DNA from: Microvirga ossetica
GTDB taxonomy: Bacteria > Pseudomonadota > Alphaproteobacteria > Rhizobiales > Beijerinckiaceae
DNA: 64,000 nt
Assembly (NCBI RefSeq): GCF_002741015.1
Contig: NZ_CP016619.1
Coordinates: 682,001-746,000 of the forward strand
Direction of reading: 5' to 3'
Both the position numbers and the translations under genes were made by a program. Of this stretch, positions 46,270 through 55,932 are shown piece after piece. The notes beneath the pieces were generated by a model. It was not told the origin of the DNA, did no database searches, and saw only the letters and a list, made by a program, of their open reading frames with translations. How positions within the stretch are numbered: position 1 is the stretch's first letter; each line of letters opens with the position of its first letter.

Positions 46270-46589
46270 ACGGGAAGCGACCTGCGCTGGCGTGGTGTCG
46301 TTGGAATAGCTTCCCCCATTTGGTTGAAGAATGCCGGCCGATGTAACTAATTTCCATAGCTTTACCCGCTCGGACGAGCACGAGGTGCCAATGGGATCTC
46401 CTTTGAGCGGAGGAACCCGGGGGCTCACGTCAGTAACGCTCCTACGCCACCTGTATGCGTCCCCTCTTTTGAAAACGCGAAGTGATCAAGGGGGATGGAT
46501 AGCACTTGGGATCGCTTACTCGGCTATAGAAGTTTGCATCTCAGGGCAGCCTCGAGCACCTAAAGAATTAGGCCCTCCGCGGGTTCATT
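46270..46589. other. Intergenic, no gene supported
   Basis: The plus-strand frame here has poor coding character and overlaps the 3' end of the Fic gene. Confidence 0.4.
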
Positions 46590-47753
46590 TCAAATTTTCC
46601 GGAAGAGCTCGATATAGGGCTCATACAGGAAGACACGGTTTCTCGCTTGGCCGGTGATCTCGCTGAGAATCTTGTGTTCTGTCAGGCGCTCAACGAGATT
46701 GTTCGCATTGGGGAAACTTACTCCGAGGAGTTCCCGCACCTGGTTAACAGTTACGGTCGGCCGGGTGTATAGATGCTCCAGAACCTGCATGGCCTTACCA
46801 CCTGAAGCGCCAAAGTGCTCCGCGATTAGAACTCTGTGATTCTCGCGCAGATCGACGATTTCTCGCGCGGTGCGAGTAGCTTGCGATGCAACCGAGGCGA
46901 CCCCACGTAGGAAGAACTTCAGCCAGCCCTCCCAGTCTCCTTTGTCTCTAATAGCTTGGAGGCGATCATAGTACTCCAAGCGATTTTGCTTGAAATAATG
47001 TGACAGATATAGAACTGGCTTCTCAAGAATGCCCTGCTCACACAAGAAGAAAGTGATCAAAAGACGTCCTACACGGCCATTTCCGTCCAAGAACGGATGG
47101 ATCGTTTCAAATTGTGCATGTGCCAAGCCAATTCGGACGAGCGGTGCGATGTGGTCCTCTGCATGCAGAAACTTTTCCAGATCGCTAAGAGCAATTTCAG
47201 CATCCTGATAGGGAGGTGGCACGAAGGTAGCATTCAGGAGGGTGCTGCCTTGGGGCCCGATCCAGTTTTGGCTACGGCGTATCTCTCCTGGCTGAAGCTG
47301 GCCGCCACGAACGCCATTCAGAAGATGGCCATGAATTTCGCGGATGAGCCGCATGGAAAGGGGCAGATCTTTCAAGCGCGCGAGGCCATAGTTCATTGCT
47401 TTTACGTAATTGAGAACCTCATCTACGTCTTGAGGAGTCTCAGGATCAAAAACCTTAGCCTCCGCCTTCAGGAGATCGTTGATCGAGGCTTGCGTGCCTT
47501 CAATTTGGCTAGACAGTACCGCTTCTTTGCGAACGTACATGAATACAAAGAGATCAGGGTTCGGAAGCGTCTGGATTGAACCCTCAAGCCGGCCTAGCTC
47601 ACGATGCGCCTCGATCAGGATACGTTGCATCTCGTGATCAATTTCAATGTGTGGGTCTGGGGGCAGCGGGGCCGGAATAAAGGCCCTGTATCCAGTAGGT
47701 TGCTTGATGTACCGGCCTGAACGCCCCTCATGCACAACGTAGTCTGCGGCCAT
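46590..47753 (-). CDS. fic: Fic-family AMP-transferase with N-terminal inhibitory helix
   Basis: A 387-residue Fic protein. Catalytic motif HPFLDGNGRVGR with nucleophile-assisting His; inhibitory motif in SSQIEGT of the N-terminal helix (pattern S/T-x-x-x-E-G/N), which makes it a class II Fic with self-inhibition. The last 70 residues are a winged helix (VTVNQVRELLGVSFPNANNL), suited to DNA binding. Fic enzymes transfer AMP from ATP to Ser/Thr/Tyr hydroxyls of target proteins. The palindromic sites just upstream (47764-47938) suggest autoregulation by the winged helix. Start chosen at Met 47753 behind AAGGA; an earlier Met would add 18 residues of poor quality. Possibly a toxin-antitoxin-like module in a single chain. 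Confidence 0.92.
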   Translation of the reverse strand: MAADYVVHEGRSGRYIKQPTGYRAFIPAPLPPDPHIEIDHEMQRILIEAHRELGRLEGSIQTLPNPDLFVFMYVRKEAVLSSQIEGTQASINDLLKAEAKVFDPETPQDVDEVLNYVKAMNYGLARLKDLPLSMRLIREIHGHLLNGVRGGQLQPGEIRRSQNWIGPQGSTLLNATFVPPPYQDAEIALSDLEKFLHAEDHIAPLVRIGLAHAQFETIHPFLDGNGRVGRLLITFFLCEQGILEKPVLYLSHYFKQNRLEYYDRLQAIRDKGDWEGWLKFFLRGVASVASQATRTAREIVDLRENHRVLIAEHFGASGGKAMQVLEHLYTRPTVTVNQVRELLGVSFPNANNLVERLTEHKILSEITGQARNRVFLYEPYIELFRKI

Positions 47754-47763
47754 AAATGATGTC

Positions 47764-47938
47764 CTTGTTATTGGCTTGCGATAACAAGAGGCTGTCCCTT
47801 TGTCCATACTATCGACGGACGATAATAAGGACCTTCCGAGTTTTCTATATTGAACCTGCTCGATAGCATAGCCGTACGGCTACGCTCATGTTTCCGATTA
47901 GCGATAATAAGAGAAACTCAATAGGGCCTTATTAACGC
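47764..47938 (-). promoter_or_regulatory. Operator-like palindromes upstream of fic
   Basis: Just upstream of the fic start lie CTTGTTAT (47764-47771) and ATAACAAG (47781-47788), a perfect 8-bp inverted repeat around a 9-base spacer. A direct half site CGATAATAAG recurs at 47820 and 47902, the latter paired with CTTATTAACGC at 47928 in inverted orientation. Such multi-site arrays fit binding by the Fic protein's C-terminal winged helix. Inferred, not shown. Confidence 0.6.
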
Positions 47939-47989
47939 CGCCGCATAGTAGCGAAATGCAAAGTTATAACAGAAATAAAGGGCCTACGG

Positions 47990-48305
47990 ATTTACTTGCG
48001 TTGCCCTTTGGGTGATGCACTCAGAAAATTAGCGCACGGCCCAGCCCCGTTGAACCCAACGATTCAGAAGTCCTCCGGAGTGCTTGTAGTGCCATCACGG
48101 ACCGTCTCGTTATTCACCCGGCAGGCCTGTGTCGATATGGCCGACACGAATCCATAAGCCGGCACGGACATCGTCACCTTATTCCCCCAGGAACGCGAAC
48201 ATCCGCTTCTGCCACCCATGCTCGGTGTCTCCCCAAGAGCACAGTCTGCACGTGTGAGCTCAACTCACCAATGTATGTTAGTGCCCGAGCACCGCCGCAG
48301 CCACC
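47990..48305. other. Intergenic, no gene supported
   Basis: Only GC-rich frames without domain. Marks the end of the AT-richer mobilisation block. Confidence 0.4.
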
Positions 48306-48833
48306 TCACGATTTCATTGCGAGTTTCCGCAGGGCGCACATGCCCGAGCGGAAGCCGCTTCCCTGGGGGCAACAATGCGTAGTTCCATACTCGCGATCCT
48401 CGCGGGCAGTCCTGATATCGGCCCGTCTGACGAGCGGGCGTTCCCGCCAGACCTCAGCTAGCCGGCGGGAGACGGGGGTGTCCGGCACCGCGGCGACCAC
48501 GATATCGTCGGCGGAATCGTCAAACAGGAGCGCCTGGCCAAGCGCCGTGGTGAGAAGCGAGTGCTCTGTGCGTCCGGCCTTGTGGACCAGCCGGCCCTTC
48601 GTGCATTCCGCGATGATCCAGCGACCGTCGACCGTGGCGACCACGTCACCTTCGCCCGGCCGCGAGTGCACCCGGATGGTCTTGTCACCGCGCCAGTAAG
48701 CGCCGGTCCAGGCGCTCCAGCCGACCTGCGGCTCCTTGGTCGGCTCCCATCTGGTGACCGCCATGAAGCGGCCGATGTCAAAGGCGACGGCCTCGCGGAC
48801 CTTGATGCTGGCCGCGTCGATTGCGACGCTGGC
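48306..48833 (-). pseudogene. Copy A of a duplicated gene, 5' end replaced by an IS256 fragment
   Basis: Reads SVAIDAASIKVREAVAFDIG, RFMAVTRWEP..., PGEGDVVATVDGRWIIAECT and continues AGRTEHSLLTTALGQALL. The C-terminal part WRERPLVRRADIRTA is shared with copy B (56480-58230). The 5' end is cut at 48834, where an IS256 fragment's stop codon TAG lies in the same frame. GDVVATVDGRWIIAECTKG could be the core of a PD-(D/E)xK-type fold (Asp...Glu...Lys), but this is a weak guess. No start remains, so it is probably silent. Confidence 0.6.
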
Positions 48834-49261
48834 CTAAGCCTCCTGGATCACAGCCGTGAGCGCCTTCTCGGCGGTGCGGCGCGGCTCGAGAAAGACAGGA
48901 AAGTACGAGCCCTTGCGTAGCTTAGGGATGGACAGATCGATCCGGCCGGCGCGGGTGTCCCAGGCGCGCTCGCGATAGCCGTTGCGCTGGTTGAGCCGAT
49001 CCGGGCTGCGCACGCCGGCCGGGGCTCCGGTCAGGGCCTCCACCTCGAGGCTCATCAGGCGCTCGGCGGCAAAAGCGAGCATGTCGCGGATGAGATCGGC
49101 ATCAGCCCCCTTTTCGATCAGCTCGATCAGGGCCATTCTCTCGTCGGTCATCGTCGTCTCCGGGGTCAGGGTCAGGTGTCGCTACCCGAACTCTAACCGA
49201 AGACTGGCGATGACCACCTCATCGGTGGCGCTCTCCTACACCACGTCCAGGGACGCTACCC
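48834..49261 (-). pseudogene. IS256-family transposase N-terminal fragment
   Basis: A 105-residue fragment [75 protein letters not shown]: the conserved N-terminal 100 residues of IS256 transposases. The remaining 300 residues with the DDE core are gone, replaced by copy A. Typical IS256-like inverted end sequence with GGACGTGGTGTAG (on the minus strand) is visible at about 49238-49261. Confidence 0.8.
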
Positions 49262-49581
49262 AACGAGACCTACTTGATTACAAAGATTTTGCTGATGTCC
49301 TGAAGCAAATGGCTGGAAAGGACTGGAGTGAATTCCCCAGGATAACGACGGGGCCAGGAACAATCGAGCATGCTGGCGAGACCGTTGTTGCCGCAGTCTG
49401 CCAAGCACATGCCTGCAATGATCAGGGATTGCTCGTTGTGGCTGACCTGTCGAAGCGCACACTCTATGCGGCTTGGAAGCTCCGGGACCGTAAGATTGCT
49501 GTAAGCCCAGTCATTGGTGCTTGGCCAGAACGCGCAAAGGCGGAAATACGCCAGTGGGCAAAAGCTTGGACGTCGCCATAA
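49262..49581 (+). pseudogene. Gene fragment truncated by the IS256 end
   Basis: In-frame protein DATQRDLLDYKDFADVLKQM, then MAGKDWSEFPRITTGPGTIE and VVADLSKRTLYAAWKLRDRK to stop at 49581. It looks like the C-terminal half of a larger globular protein whose start was removed by the IS256 insertion. A start at Met 49309 would give 90 residues. Unknown family. Confidence 0.5.
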
Positions 49582-49655
49582 GAATGGTGCGCAAGCTAGG
49601 ATAAGAGCGCTTGAAACGGCTCAGATCCGAGCCGGAAGCAGGACGGAGCCCTCGC

Positions 49656-50306
49656 GTGTGCAATCTCTACAGCGTCCACACCACCCAGGCGATGATCCGG
49701 AAGACCTTCAACGTCAACCGGGACAATGCCGGCAACATGCCTCCCCTGCCTGGCGTTTTCCCGGACCAGATGGCACCGGTGGTGCGGGTGCATGACGGAG
49801 AGCGTGAACTGCTGCAGATGCGCTGGGGCTTTCCGCCGCCTCCGAATGTCGGCAACCAACCGGTCACGAATGTGCGCAACGTCGTCTCCCCGTTCTGGCG
49901 GGCGTGGCTCAAGCCGCAATACCGCTGTCTCGTGCCGCTGACCTCCTTCAGCGAGTACAAGGACACCAAGCCCCGCAAGACGCCGATCTGGTTCGCCCTG
50001 TCGAGGGAACGGCCACTGGTGGCCTTTGCGGGGATCTGGCGGCCGTGGACGGGCGTGCGCGGCACCAAGGCCGATCCGGCCGAGGGCGAGCACCTGCTCT
50101 ATTCATTTCTGACCTCAGAGCCGAACGGCATTGTTGGGCCGATCCATCCCAAGGCGATGCCGGTGATCCTGACGACGCCTGAGGAATACGAGACCTGGCT
50201 GACCGCGCCGACGGAGGAAGCTTTGAAGCTGCAGCGGCCCCTTCCTGACGACATGCTCGAGATAGTTGCTGAAGGCCAGCGATCAGACCAGCCGGAGGCG
50301 GCTTGA
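49656..50306 (+). CDS. SRAP/HMCES-type protein (SOS response-associated peptidase)
   Basis: A 216-residue protein starting with GTG directly before Cys-Asn (V-C-N-L-Y-S); the nucleophilic Cys2 forms the thiazolidine DNA-protein cross-link at abasic sites. The start is set by this rule: ribosome site GGACGGAG lies 8 bases before the GTG, and a longer start would bury the Cys. Other SRAP features: LQMRWGFPPPP, CLVPLTSFSEYKD (catalytic Glu), FLTSEPNGIVGPIH and MPVIL. It protects single-stranded DNA with lost bases. The next gene (nuclease) starts 2 bp after. Confidence 0.88.
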   Translation: MCNLYSVHTTQAMIRKTFNVNRDNAGNMPPLPGVFPDQMAPVVRVHDGERELLQMRWGFPPPPNVGNQPVTNVRNVVSPFWRAWLKPQYRCLVPLTSFSEYKDTKPRKTPIWFALSRERPLVAFAGIWRPWTGVRGTKADPAEGEHLLYSFLTSEPNGIVGPIHPKAMPVILTTPEEYETWLTAPTEEALKLQRPLPDDMLEIVAEGQRSDQPEAA

Positions 50307-50307
50307 G

Positions 50308-50738
50308 TTGAAGTTTCTTAGATTTGTGCTGGTCGCCCTGTCATTCGGCGCGGCGCCTCTTCCCGCCATCGCCGAAACCCTCGACGGTCGGCGCATCGTT
50401 ATCATTGACGGCGACACCATCGATGTTCGAGGCAAGCGGATCCGGATCCTGAACATCGACGCCCGGAGAGCTTTCGCTCGAGATGCGAGGCCGAACTGAG
50501 GCTGGCCCTTCGGACCAAGGAGCGGCTCGCCGAACTGCTGCGCGCCGGGCGGGTCGAGGTCAGCCGTCATGGCCGAGACCGCTATCGGCGCACTCTCGCC
50601 ACTTTGACTGTCTGTAAAGGCGATGTAGGAGCCATCTTGGTTCGCGAGCGACTTGCCCTGCCCTGGCAGGACGGCCGGGAGGCCAAGGAGCGCCGGCTGA
50701 AGACGTGGTGTGGACCTTGGGCGCGCCTGCCCAATTAA
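50308..50738 (+). pseudogene. Secreted thermonuclease-like (SNase-fold) gene with frameshift
   Basis: TTG start two bases after the preceding stop, behind GGAGG. The first frame gives a signal peptide (FVLVALSFGAAPLPAIA) and RIVIIDGDTIDVRGKRIRI, the SNase core with DGDT and catalytic Arg35-like residue. After DA the frame is lost; a missing C in GACGCCC shifts it. In the other frame it continues RCEAELRLALRTKERLAELL, then RVEVSRHGRDRYRRTLATL (basic residue block), WQDGREAKERRLKTWCGPWA and ends at 50738. Single-base change: sequencing error is possible. Confidence 0.72.
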
Positions 50739-50874
50739 CGGGTCAGTTCTTCCGGCGCGGATGGATACCGCACCGGCCGTCTCGATAGACAATAACGATA
50801 GCAGGTAATCACCTTCAGCCTGGAAAGTCTGCCCGATTGGCCGGGTGGACTGCTAGTCACATCGATAGCTTGGT

Positions 50875-51687
50875 TCAGATGACCCAGATTGCAGCGGCGC
50901 TCAGATCCACCTTGCCGATAACAGCGAACTTTATCGGCTGATACGCTGACCCAGTGCCATCTTGGTCGAAATACAATGCGCCATGTGTTTTGTTGTAGAT
51001 GATCCGGTCCGAGGCATCATGCGCCTTCGAGCCGATCCAAAACGCATCGTCCTTGAGCTTGCCGCGGCCACCGATCTTCCTGAAAATATCCGATTCAAGG
51101 CTGATGCGATCTGCCCATGGATTGAAGTCAGTCAATTTGTCTACGTTTGTGTTAGCATCAAGCGCCGTTTTGAAGACGAAGTTATCGTAGCCTTCACCGC
51201 TGACGAGCCTGTCGTTGCCCTCTCCGCCTGACAAGGTATCGTTGCCTGTCTTCCCAGAGAGAAAATCGTTCCCAGATCCGCCGATAAGGTTATCCTCGTT
51301 CCAGCTCCCGTAGAGTTTATCGTTTCCGGATCCGCCGTTGAGAATTCCGTTCTCGTTTCCGCCGTAGAGGACATCGTCGCCAGCGTCGCCGTACAGAACA
51401 TCCTTGCCAGCATCTCCATACAGGATGTCGTTCCCCTCTCCCCCATGAATGGAATCGGCTCCATTCCCGCCTCGCAGGACGTCGTTCCCGATGCTGCCAT
51501 AGAGCAGGTCTCTGTCAACGCCGCCCCATAGCCTGTCGTTTCCATCTCCCCCGAAAAGCCGGTCTCTCCCTCCAGCTCCGTAAATCGTGTCATTCCCTCC
51601 CTCGCCATGGATGAAATCCAGGGCGTCATCTCCAATGATGTAGTCAGCCATTGGGGTTCCGTAGACCGGAAGGATGAACGTGGCCAT
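50875..51687 (-). CDS. RTX-type calcium-binding protein (type I secreted)
   Basis: A 270-residue acidic protein with at least seven GG-x-G-x-D-x-L-type nonapeptide repeats between residues 20 and 155 (GEGGNDTIYGAGGRDRLFGG, GGEGNDILYGDAG and so on). These bind Ca2+ in a parallel beta-roll. The C-terminal 100 residues (FKTALDANTNVDKLTDF, LYFDQDGTGSAYQPIKFAVI) resemble the serralysin/haemolysin-type tail that is read by type I secretion systems. No signal peptide. No ABC exporter is nearby. Start at Met 51687; the upstream Met reads Pro-rich leader. Confidence 0.85.
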   Translation of the reverse strand: MATFILPVYGTPMADYIIGDDALDFIHGEGGNDTIYGAGGRDRLFGGDGNDRLWGGVDRDLLYGSIGNDVLRGGNGADSIHGGEGNDILYGDAGKDVLYGDAGDDVLYGGNENGILNGGSGNDKLYGSWNEDNLIGGSGNDFLSGKTGNDTLSGGEGNDRLVSGEGYDNFVFKTALDANTNVDKLTDFNPWADRISLESDIFRKIGGRGKLKDDAFWIGSKAHDASDRIIYNKTHGALYFDQDGTGSAYQPIKFAVIGKVDLSAAAIWVI

Positions 51688-51963
51688 GGCTGGTGTCCTG
51701 GTGAAGGGTGGGGGCGGAATGACTGATGGTGGAGTGAGCATATATCTTTGAGCGGCTTACGATCACAATACCTCTGATGAAGCGAGGTAAGACCAAAAAG
51801 CCGCGGGCCGGTTGGGATCCAAGAGCCCAAGGCTGCCGAACAGATCAAGGCACCCATGCAGAAGCTTGAGGGCGCTCGGGCCAACCGACGCTAGGCGCGC
51901 ACGCGTGTGTTTGCGTGCAATGGCGGACCCAAGCCCGCGAGAAACAAGCGTCGCAGGATGGAA

Positions 51964-52251
51964 TCAGCAGCCAATCCGCTGCTTGATCGTATCGACCTGA
52001 GACTTGGACCGGCAGACATTCTCGCACGGGACGCCGTCGCCATCACCATCTGCCCGGCTGTACCCGCCGCACCACATCTCCACAGCCTCTTGGCACGAGC
52101 TGGCTGCCTTGCAGCTCTGACGCTGAGCTACCATGAACTCCTTCACCTGCTCGACGCTCGCCTTCGCCGGCGGATCCGAGAGGACTCCCGCTGCGCCTAC
52201 TGGTCCAGTGATCATCATTGCGGCAAATGCCGCGATCAGTACTTTTCTCAT
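51964..52251 (-). CDS. Excalibur calcium-binding domain protein
   Basis: A 95-residue exported protein: signal peptide MRKVLIAAFAAMMITGPVGA, then KEFMVAQRQSCKAASSCQEA and the Excalibur motif DGDGVPCENVC with paired cysteines. The DxDxDGxxCE pattern is an EF-hand-like Ca2+ site seen in small cell-surface proteins. Start is defined by the signal peptide; AAGGGGCC precedes it. It neighbours a nuclease fragment whose relatives often end in this domain, so it may once have been joined to it. Confidence 0.78.
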   Translation of the reverse strand: MRKVLIAAFAAMMITGPVGAAGVLSDPPAKASVEQVKEFMVAQRQSCKAASSCQEAVEMWCGGYSRADGDGDGVPCENVCRSKSQVDTIKQRIGC

Positions 52252-52261
52252 GAAAGGCCCC

Positions 52262-52553
52262 TTAGCTTCTTGCAGCGCGCCAGCCGGCCGCTCTTGCTTC
52301 TTCTTCAGTACAGAACCAGCGCTCACCGCTGGACTCGTCGACGTTGGTCTTCGCGTAGCTCCTGCTGCCCGGCATGTGATAGATCTTGCCTGAGCTCGAG
52401 ATGTTGCCTTTGATGGCACACTTGCGGTCAGAACCCGTGGACGCCTCAGATGTTAGGCGTTCACCTCGGCGCCAATCCCAGGGTTCCACGAACTTTCCGG
52501 CCCACATTCCTCGCTTGGCTTTGCGCGCCTCAGCCTCATCGACGCCCGCTATG
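52262..52553 (-). pseudogene. C-terminal fragment of an SNase-type nuclease
   Basis: Reads DEAEARKAKRGMWAGKFVEP, WDWRRGERL and RWFCTEEEARAAGWRAA. The block EA-AREAKRGMWAG-F-PWDWR-G is the usual end of the SNase fold in secreted nucleases. The catalytic core is missing upstream; the 5' side abuts a recombinase fragment read in the opposite direction. Nonfunctional. Confidence 0.6.
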
Positions 52554-53353
52554 AGGCCGAGCGCGCCCGGCGCCAATACGATACCGTCGAGCCCGAGAAC
52601 CGGCTGGTGGCGCGCTCCCTGGAGCGGGCCTGGGAGGAGAAGTTGCGCGTCGTGGAGCAGGTCGAGCAGGATTACGACCGTTGGTGCCGTGAGCAGCCCC
52701 TGGTGTTAGGTGACGACGATCGCGATGCCCTTTGGGCTCTCGGCCAGAACCTGCCGCAGGTGTGGCACGCCATCACGACGACGGCCGCCGACCGCAAGCG
52801 CATGCTGCGCTTCATCATGCGCGAGGTGATCCTCGACCAGACGAAGCTCAAAGGTCATGTCTGGCTCAAGATCGTCTGGCAACCCGGTGCAACCAGCGAG
52901 CATACTGTGCAGCGCCGTGTTCACACCTACAACGACTACGCCGATCTCGATCAGCTGCGGCAGCGGATCACGCAGCTGAATGCCGCCGGCACGATGGACA
53001 AGGAGGTTGCGCAGGTTCTCAATCAGGAAGGCTTCACAGCGGCGTGTGGCTGTCGCTTCCAAGGTGAGACTGTCTGGCTATTGCGCACCCGTTGGGGCAT
53101 CGCTCCGGCGAAGATCAATGGCATTGCGGCCAATCCGCCGCGCTGGCCGGATGGGAGCTTCTCGGTTCAGGGTGCGGCCGTAGCCTTGGACGTGACGACG
53201 CAAACGGTCCTCACGTATCTGGCCGATGGGTTGCTGACCGGCCGCCAGTTACGCAAAGGACAGCCTTGGCAGATTGATCTGGCAGACGATCAGATCCGTG
53301 ACCTGCGGGCTCGGCTGCAACGCACCAGACGACCAAAAAAGGAGGCATCATGA
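52545..53353 (+). pseudogene. C-terminal part of a large serine recombinase
   Basis: About 270 residues, in-frame from DARYEAERARRQYD with LERAWEEKLRVVEQVEQDYD, then MLRFIMREVILDQTKLKGHV, a beta region and a final HTH-like tail RRPKKEAS. This is the coiled-coil and C-terminal part of phage/transposon-type large serine recombinases. The N-terminal catalytic Ser domain (residues 1-150) is missing, so it is a remnant. It reads into the 3' flank of a truncated IS630. Confidence 0.6.
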
Positions 53354-53932
53354 AAGCACCTTCAGAAAGGTGTGGGTCTTCCAGTGGCCAAAGGGGGCTG
53401 CAGCGCGCAAGCGCTGACCTCTGCGGCTCCGGCCTCGCAGGCGCGTCATCTTGGTATTGACGTAGGTCTCATCCAAGAACACCAACCGATATGGCTGCTG
53501 GCGCATCCGCGGCTGACGCTGCGTGTGCCAGACCCGGCGCTCCTCACGCACGTCGGCGCGTGCGCATTCCGCGGCCAACTGGGCTTTTTTATAGGTGAAG
53601 CCGTGCCGGCACAGCAGCCGCGAGAGAGTGGCCGGGGCGGCGACGATCCCATGCTCCTCCAGCAGCCGAGCCGCGAGTTCGGGCATGGTGATGTCCGGCT
53701 TGGCCTCGACGGCTTGGATCAGAAACGTCTCGTAGGGCGAAAGCCTCCGGCGTCCGGGTGGACGGCCCTGTCGCGCCGGAGTGGGCGATCCGGACGTCTT
53801 CTGGCGCTGAAGCAGCTTGATGGCGAAGCTGTCGCTGACCCCAAAGTGGCGCGCCGCGGCCCGGCAAGAGTGACCCGCTTCCACAAACGCCACCACGCGC
53901 ACGCGTAGATCGAGAGAGTAGCTCTGGGTCAT
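53348..53932 (-). pseudogene. Truncated IS630-family transposase
   Basis: The N-terminal helix-turn-helix half is present: MTQSYSLDLRVRVVAFVEAG and HSCRAAARHFGVSDSFAIKL, then PYRLVFLDETYVNTKMTRLR, the first DDE block. It ends abruptly in FGHWKTHTFLKVLS beside the recombinase stop. The rest, with the second Asp and Glu, is gone. Confidence 0.78.
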
Positions 53933-54452
53933 GATCCACCTCCTGGTCAGAAGGGAATCATAGCTCCCGCCCAAAGTGAACCCGTTGAATCCGCGTTCCT
54001 GTCCGATGCTCTAGTGGTCACGGAAATGCACAGCGCAAAGGCGCCAACGAAAGGCTTCATTCTAGGAAGATTCATCAGTGGTGGGTGGAAGCAGAAAGCA
54101 GAATTCGACTCGCTGTCTACAGACCAAATCGGATCCCGTCTATTGCGATAATAGCTTCCGCTCGTCCAGCTTTGGCCTTCGACCAATGACCGCACAACTT
54201 GCCCACCGCTGCCGTTCGTTGGCGTTTTGGATCAGCAAGTCATGATGCCAGTTGAGGTAACAAAGCCGAAGCGCGGCAGGCTGTCTAAGAAATCCGGCGA
54301 GTAAGGCTTTAGGGCGGCGCAGCAAGAACGCCGCCCCGTTTGACAGAGCCAAGATCAGTAAGAGCTTTCTAATCGTTGGATCCGCGGGCCCAGCTGTCTT
54401 TTGTCAAGAATCTGGCCCGCCGTCGCCGGAGCGGTCAACCCTCCCCTGCTCG
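53933..54452. other. Intergenic, no gene supported
   Basis: Short frames with no domain. A distant variant of the recurring motif (TTTTGTCAAGAATC) is at 54402. Confidence 0.4.
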
Positions 54453-54947
54453 TCACCCCTCTGGCACCTTCCAGGGCGCATAGGAGATGTAGGCCAGACG
54501 GATGAACAGCAGCGTCAGAGTTTTCTGAACGGAAATTTCCATCGCTCGCGGTTCGTCCGTCTCGCTATCATAGAGCAACTGGCAGGATTGCCCGGTTAGG
54601 TCCTCACGTGTCGCGATCCACAGGAGGTCGATCACAACCTGCCCCGGCGTATGAGTCACCAGGTAGCCGCCGATCCGGTGAACCGGTGGAGCGTTCCAGG
54701 TCACCTGCTTTTGCCTGCCCTCGCCGTCCAGCTCCACATCACCGATTCCCGCCGCTCGGCCGCGAAAGCCAGGCCCACGGCCCTGGAACAGGCCCGTGAA
54801 CGTGAAGCGCCGCCGCGGCGTGACCGGGATCAGAGCGATTAAGCGCCGGGCGTCATCACGGGCGAAGGTCTGCCCATCCCTCGTCAGGCGATCGAGCAAT
54901 GCATGCGCCTCGAGCCGCGCCTCCATCGGAAGGTCTTGATCGCTCAT
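54453..54947 (-). CDS. Unknown protein, partner of the pseudo-AAA protein (copy 1)
   Basis: A 164-residue protein starting MSDQDLPMEARLEAHALLDR. Middle LIALIPVTPRRRFTFTGLFQ and HRIGGYLVTHTPGQVVIDLL, then DEPRAMEISVQKTLTLLFIR and end YISYAPWKVPEG. No known domain. Its start overlaps the end of the AAA-like gene at 54952 (ATGAGTAA), so they are translated together. The C-terminal block is duplicated at 59930-60094 next to the second AAA-like gene, showing the two-gene set moves as a unit. Confidence 0.65.
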   Translation of the reverse strand: MSDQDLPMEARLEAHALLDRLTRDGQTFARDDARRLIALIPVTPRRRFTFTGLFQGRGPGFRGRAAGIGDVELDGEGRQKQVTWNAPPVHRIGGYLVTHTPGQVVIDLLWIATREDLTGQSCQLLYDSETDEPRAMEISVQKTLTLLFIRLAYISYAPWKVPEG

Positions 54948-54951
54948 GCCC

Positions 54952-55932
54952 TTACTCATCGGTGGCCTCCCCGTCAGCGGAGGGCCCCGGATCGACAGCG
55001 GCGAACGCGTCTATCAGCCACTGCGGCGTCCCCCTTTCGACCGGCACGATGCGGATCAGCTCATCGTCCAGGATGAGCCTGACCGTACCAACGCCGGCGG
55101 CTTTGGCCTGCGCCAGGCGATCAGAGAGGGTATCCCACGGCAACATGATATCCGGGACGGTGGGCTCAGCCGTCGGGTCTATGACCTGGAGAAGGATGCG
55201 CGCGTCGAGCCCGCCCTCCTCCAGAACCAGCCCATGCGAAGCCACCAGAGCGGCAAGGCGATTGTAGTACGCACGCGCCAGTTCACCTCCCGTGAGACGC
55301 TTCAGGCTAATGGTGAAGTCGACGTGTCTGAGGAGCGAGGCTGGAAAGCCGGCATCGACGAGCGCCTTGAGGCACTCGACATGCAAGCGGGCCGGATCCG
55401 GGTCGGTGCGGGCGATCTCACCGATTTCGTCCTGAGCCACTTCCGTCGTCAGGATGAAGATCGCATCAGCCAGGGAACACAACTTGCCGGCTTCATCGAC
55501 AATGTAACCATAGCTCCACATCTGCTCGAGGTGCGTGCGCAGGTTCGGGTGGGCTCGATCGATATCCTGAAGCACGAACACGCCGTCAGGGCTGTCCTTC
55601 AGGACCTGCAGCAACGAGGACCCTTCTGTTGCGGGGGAAGACGAGAAGATATGAGCGATATCCTCGCCTGGATTGCCAGCCAGCTTGTACAGGCCGCCCA
55701 TTCTCTTCAGGGATTGAACGAGGCCAACGACCAGATCGAGATGGTCTCCTTCGACATTCGGGCCGGCAATAAGGAAGACGCCAGGCCGGCGCTGCAGGGG
55801 GCCGAGCGCGATGTGGCTGTAGGCCTCCAGGGCGAAGACCTCGACAGCGGCATCCTGGCCGAGGATACGTTTCCTGGTGAGTGCGACGAGGCCGCGTTTG
55901 ACTTGTGCAGGATCTTCTTGTGGTGTGGACAT
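54952..55932 (-). CDS. ClpB-like AAA-2 protein with degenerate Walker A (pseudo-AAA, copy 1)
   Basis: A 326-residue single AAA-2 module. Resembles the second domain of ClpA/ClpB: RILGQDAAVEVFALEAY, RRPGVFLIAGPNVEGDHLDL at the P-loop, VFVLQDIDRAHPNLRTHLEQ at Walker B, AIFILTTEVAQDEI at sensor 1, and the LRHVDFTISLKRLTG domain at the end. The canonical GPTGVGKT is GPNVEGDH, so the lysine and Thr are lost. Walker B's DE(V/I) is D-I-D. It is therefore likely unable to hydrolyse ATP, and may bind partners only. Co-translated with the downstream partner gene. A paralogue is at 60095. Confidence 0.8.
   Translation of the reverse strand: MSTPQEDPAQVKRGLVALTRKRILGQDAAVEVFALEAYSHIALGPLQRRPGVFLIAGPNVEGDHLDLVVGLVQSLKRMGGLYKLAGNPGEDIAHIFSSSPATEGSSLLQVLKDSPDGVFVLQDIDRAHPNLRTHLEQMWSYGYIVDEAGKLCSLADAIFILTTEVAQDEIGEIARTDPDPARLHVECLKALVDAGFPASLLRHVDFTISLKRLTGGELARAYYNRLAALVASHGLVLEEGGLDARILLQVIDPTAEPTVPDIMLPWDTLSDRLAQAKAAGVGTVRLILDDELIRIVPVERGTPQWLIDAFAAVDPGPSADGEATDE

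Noticed and set aside
46331..46657. 108-residue plus-strand frame before the Fic gene
   Set aside because: Overlaps the Fic 3' end, no recognisable domain, poor codon pattern.
51230..51560. Repeated DNA in the RTX gene considered as a CRISPR or tandem repeat
   Set aside because: The periodicity is imperfect and follows the protein's GGxGxDxL repeats, so it is coding.
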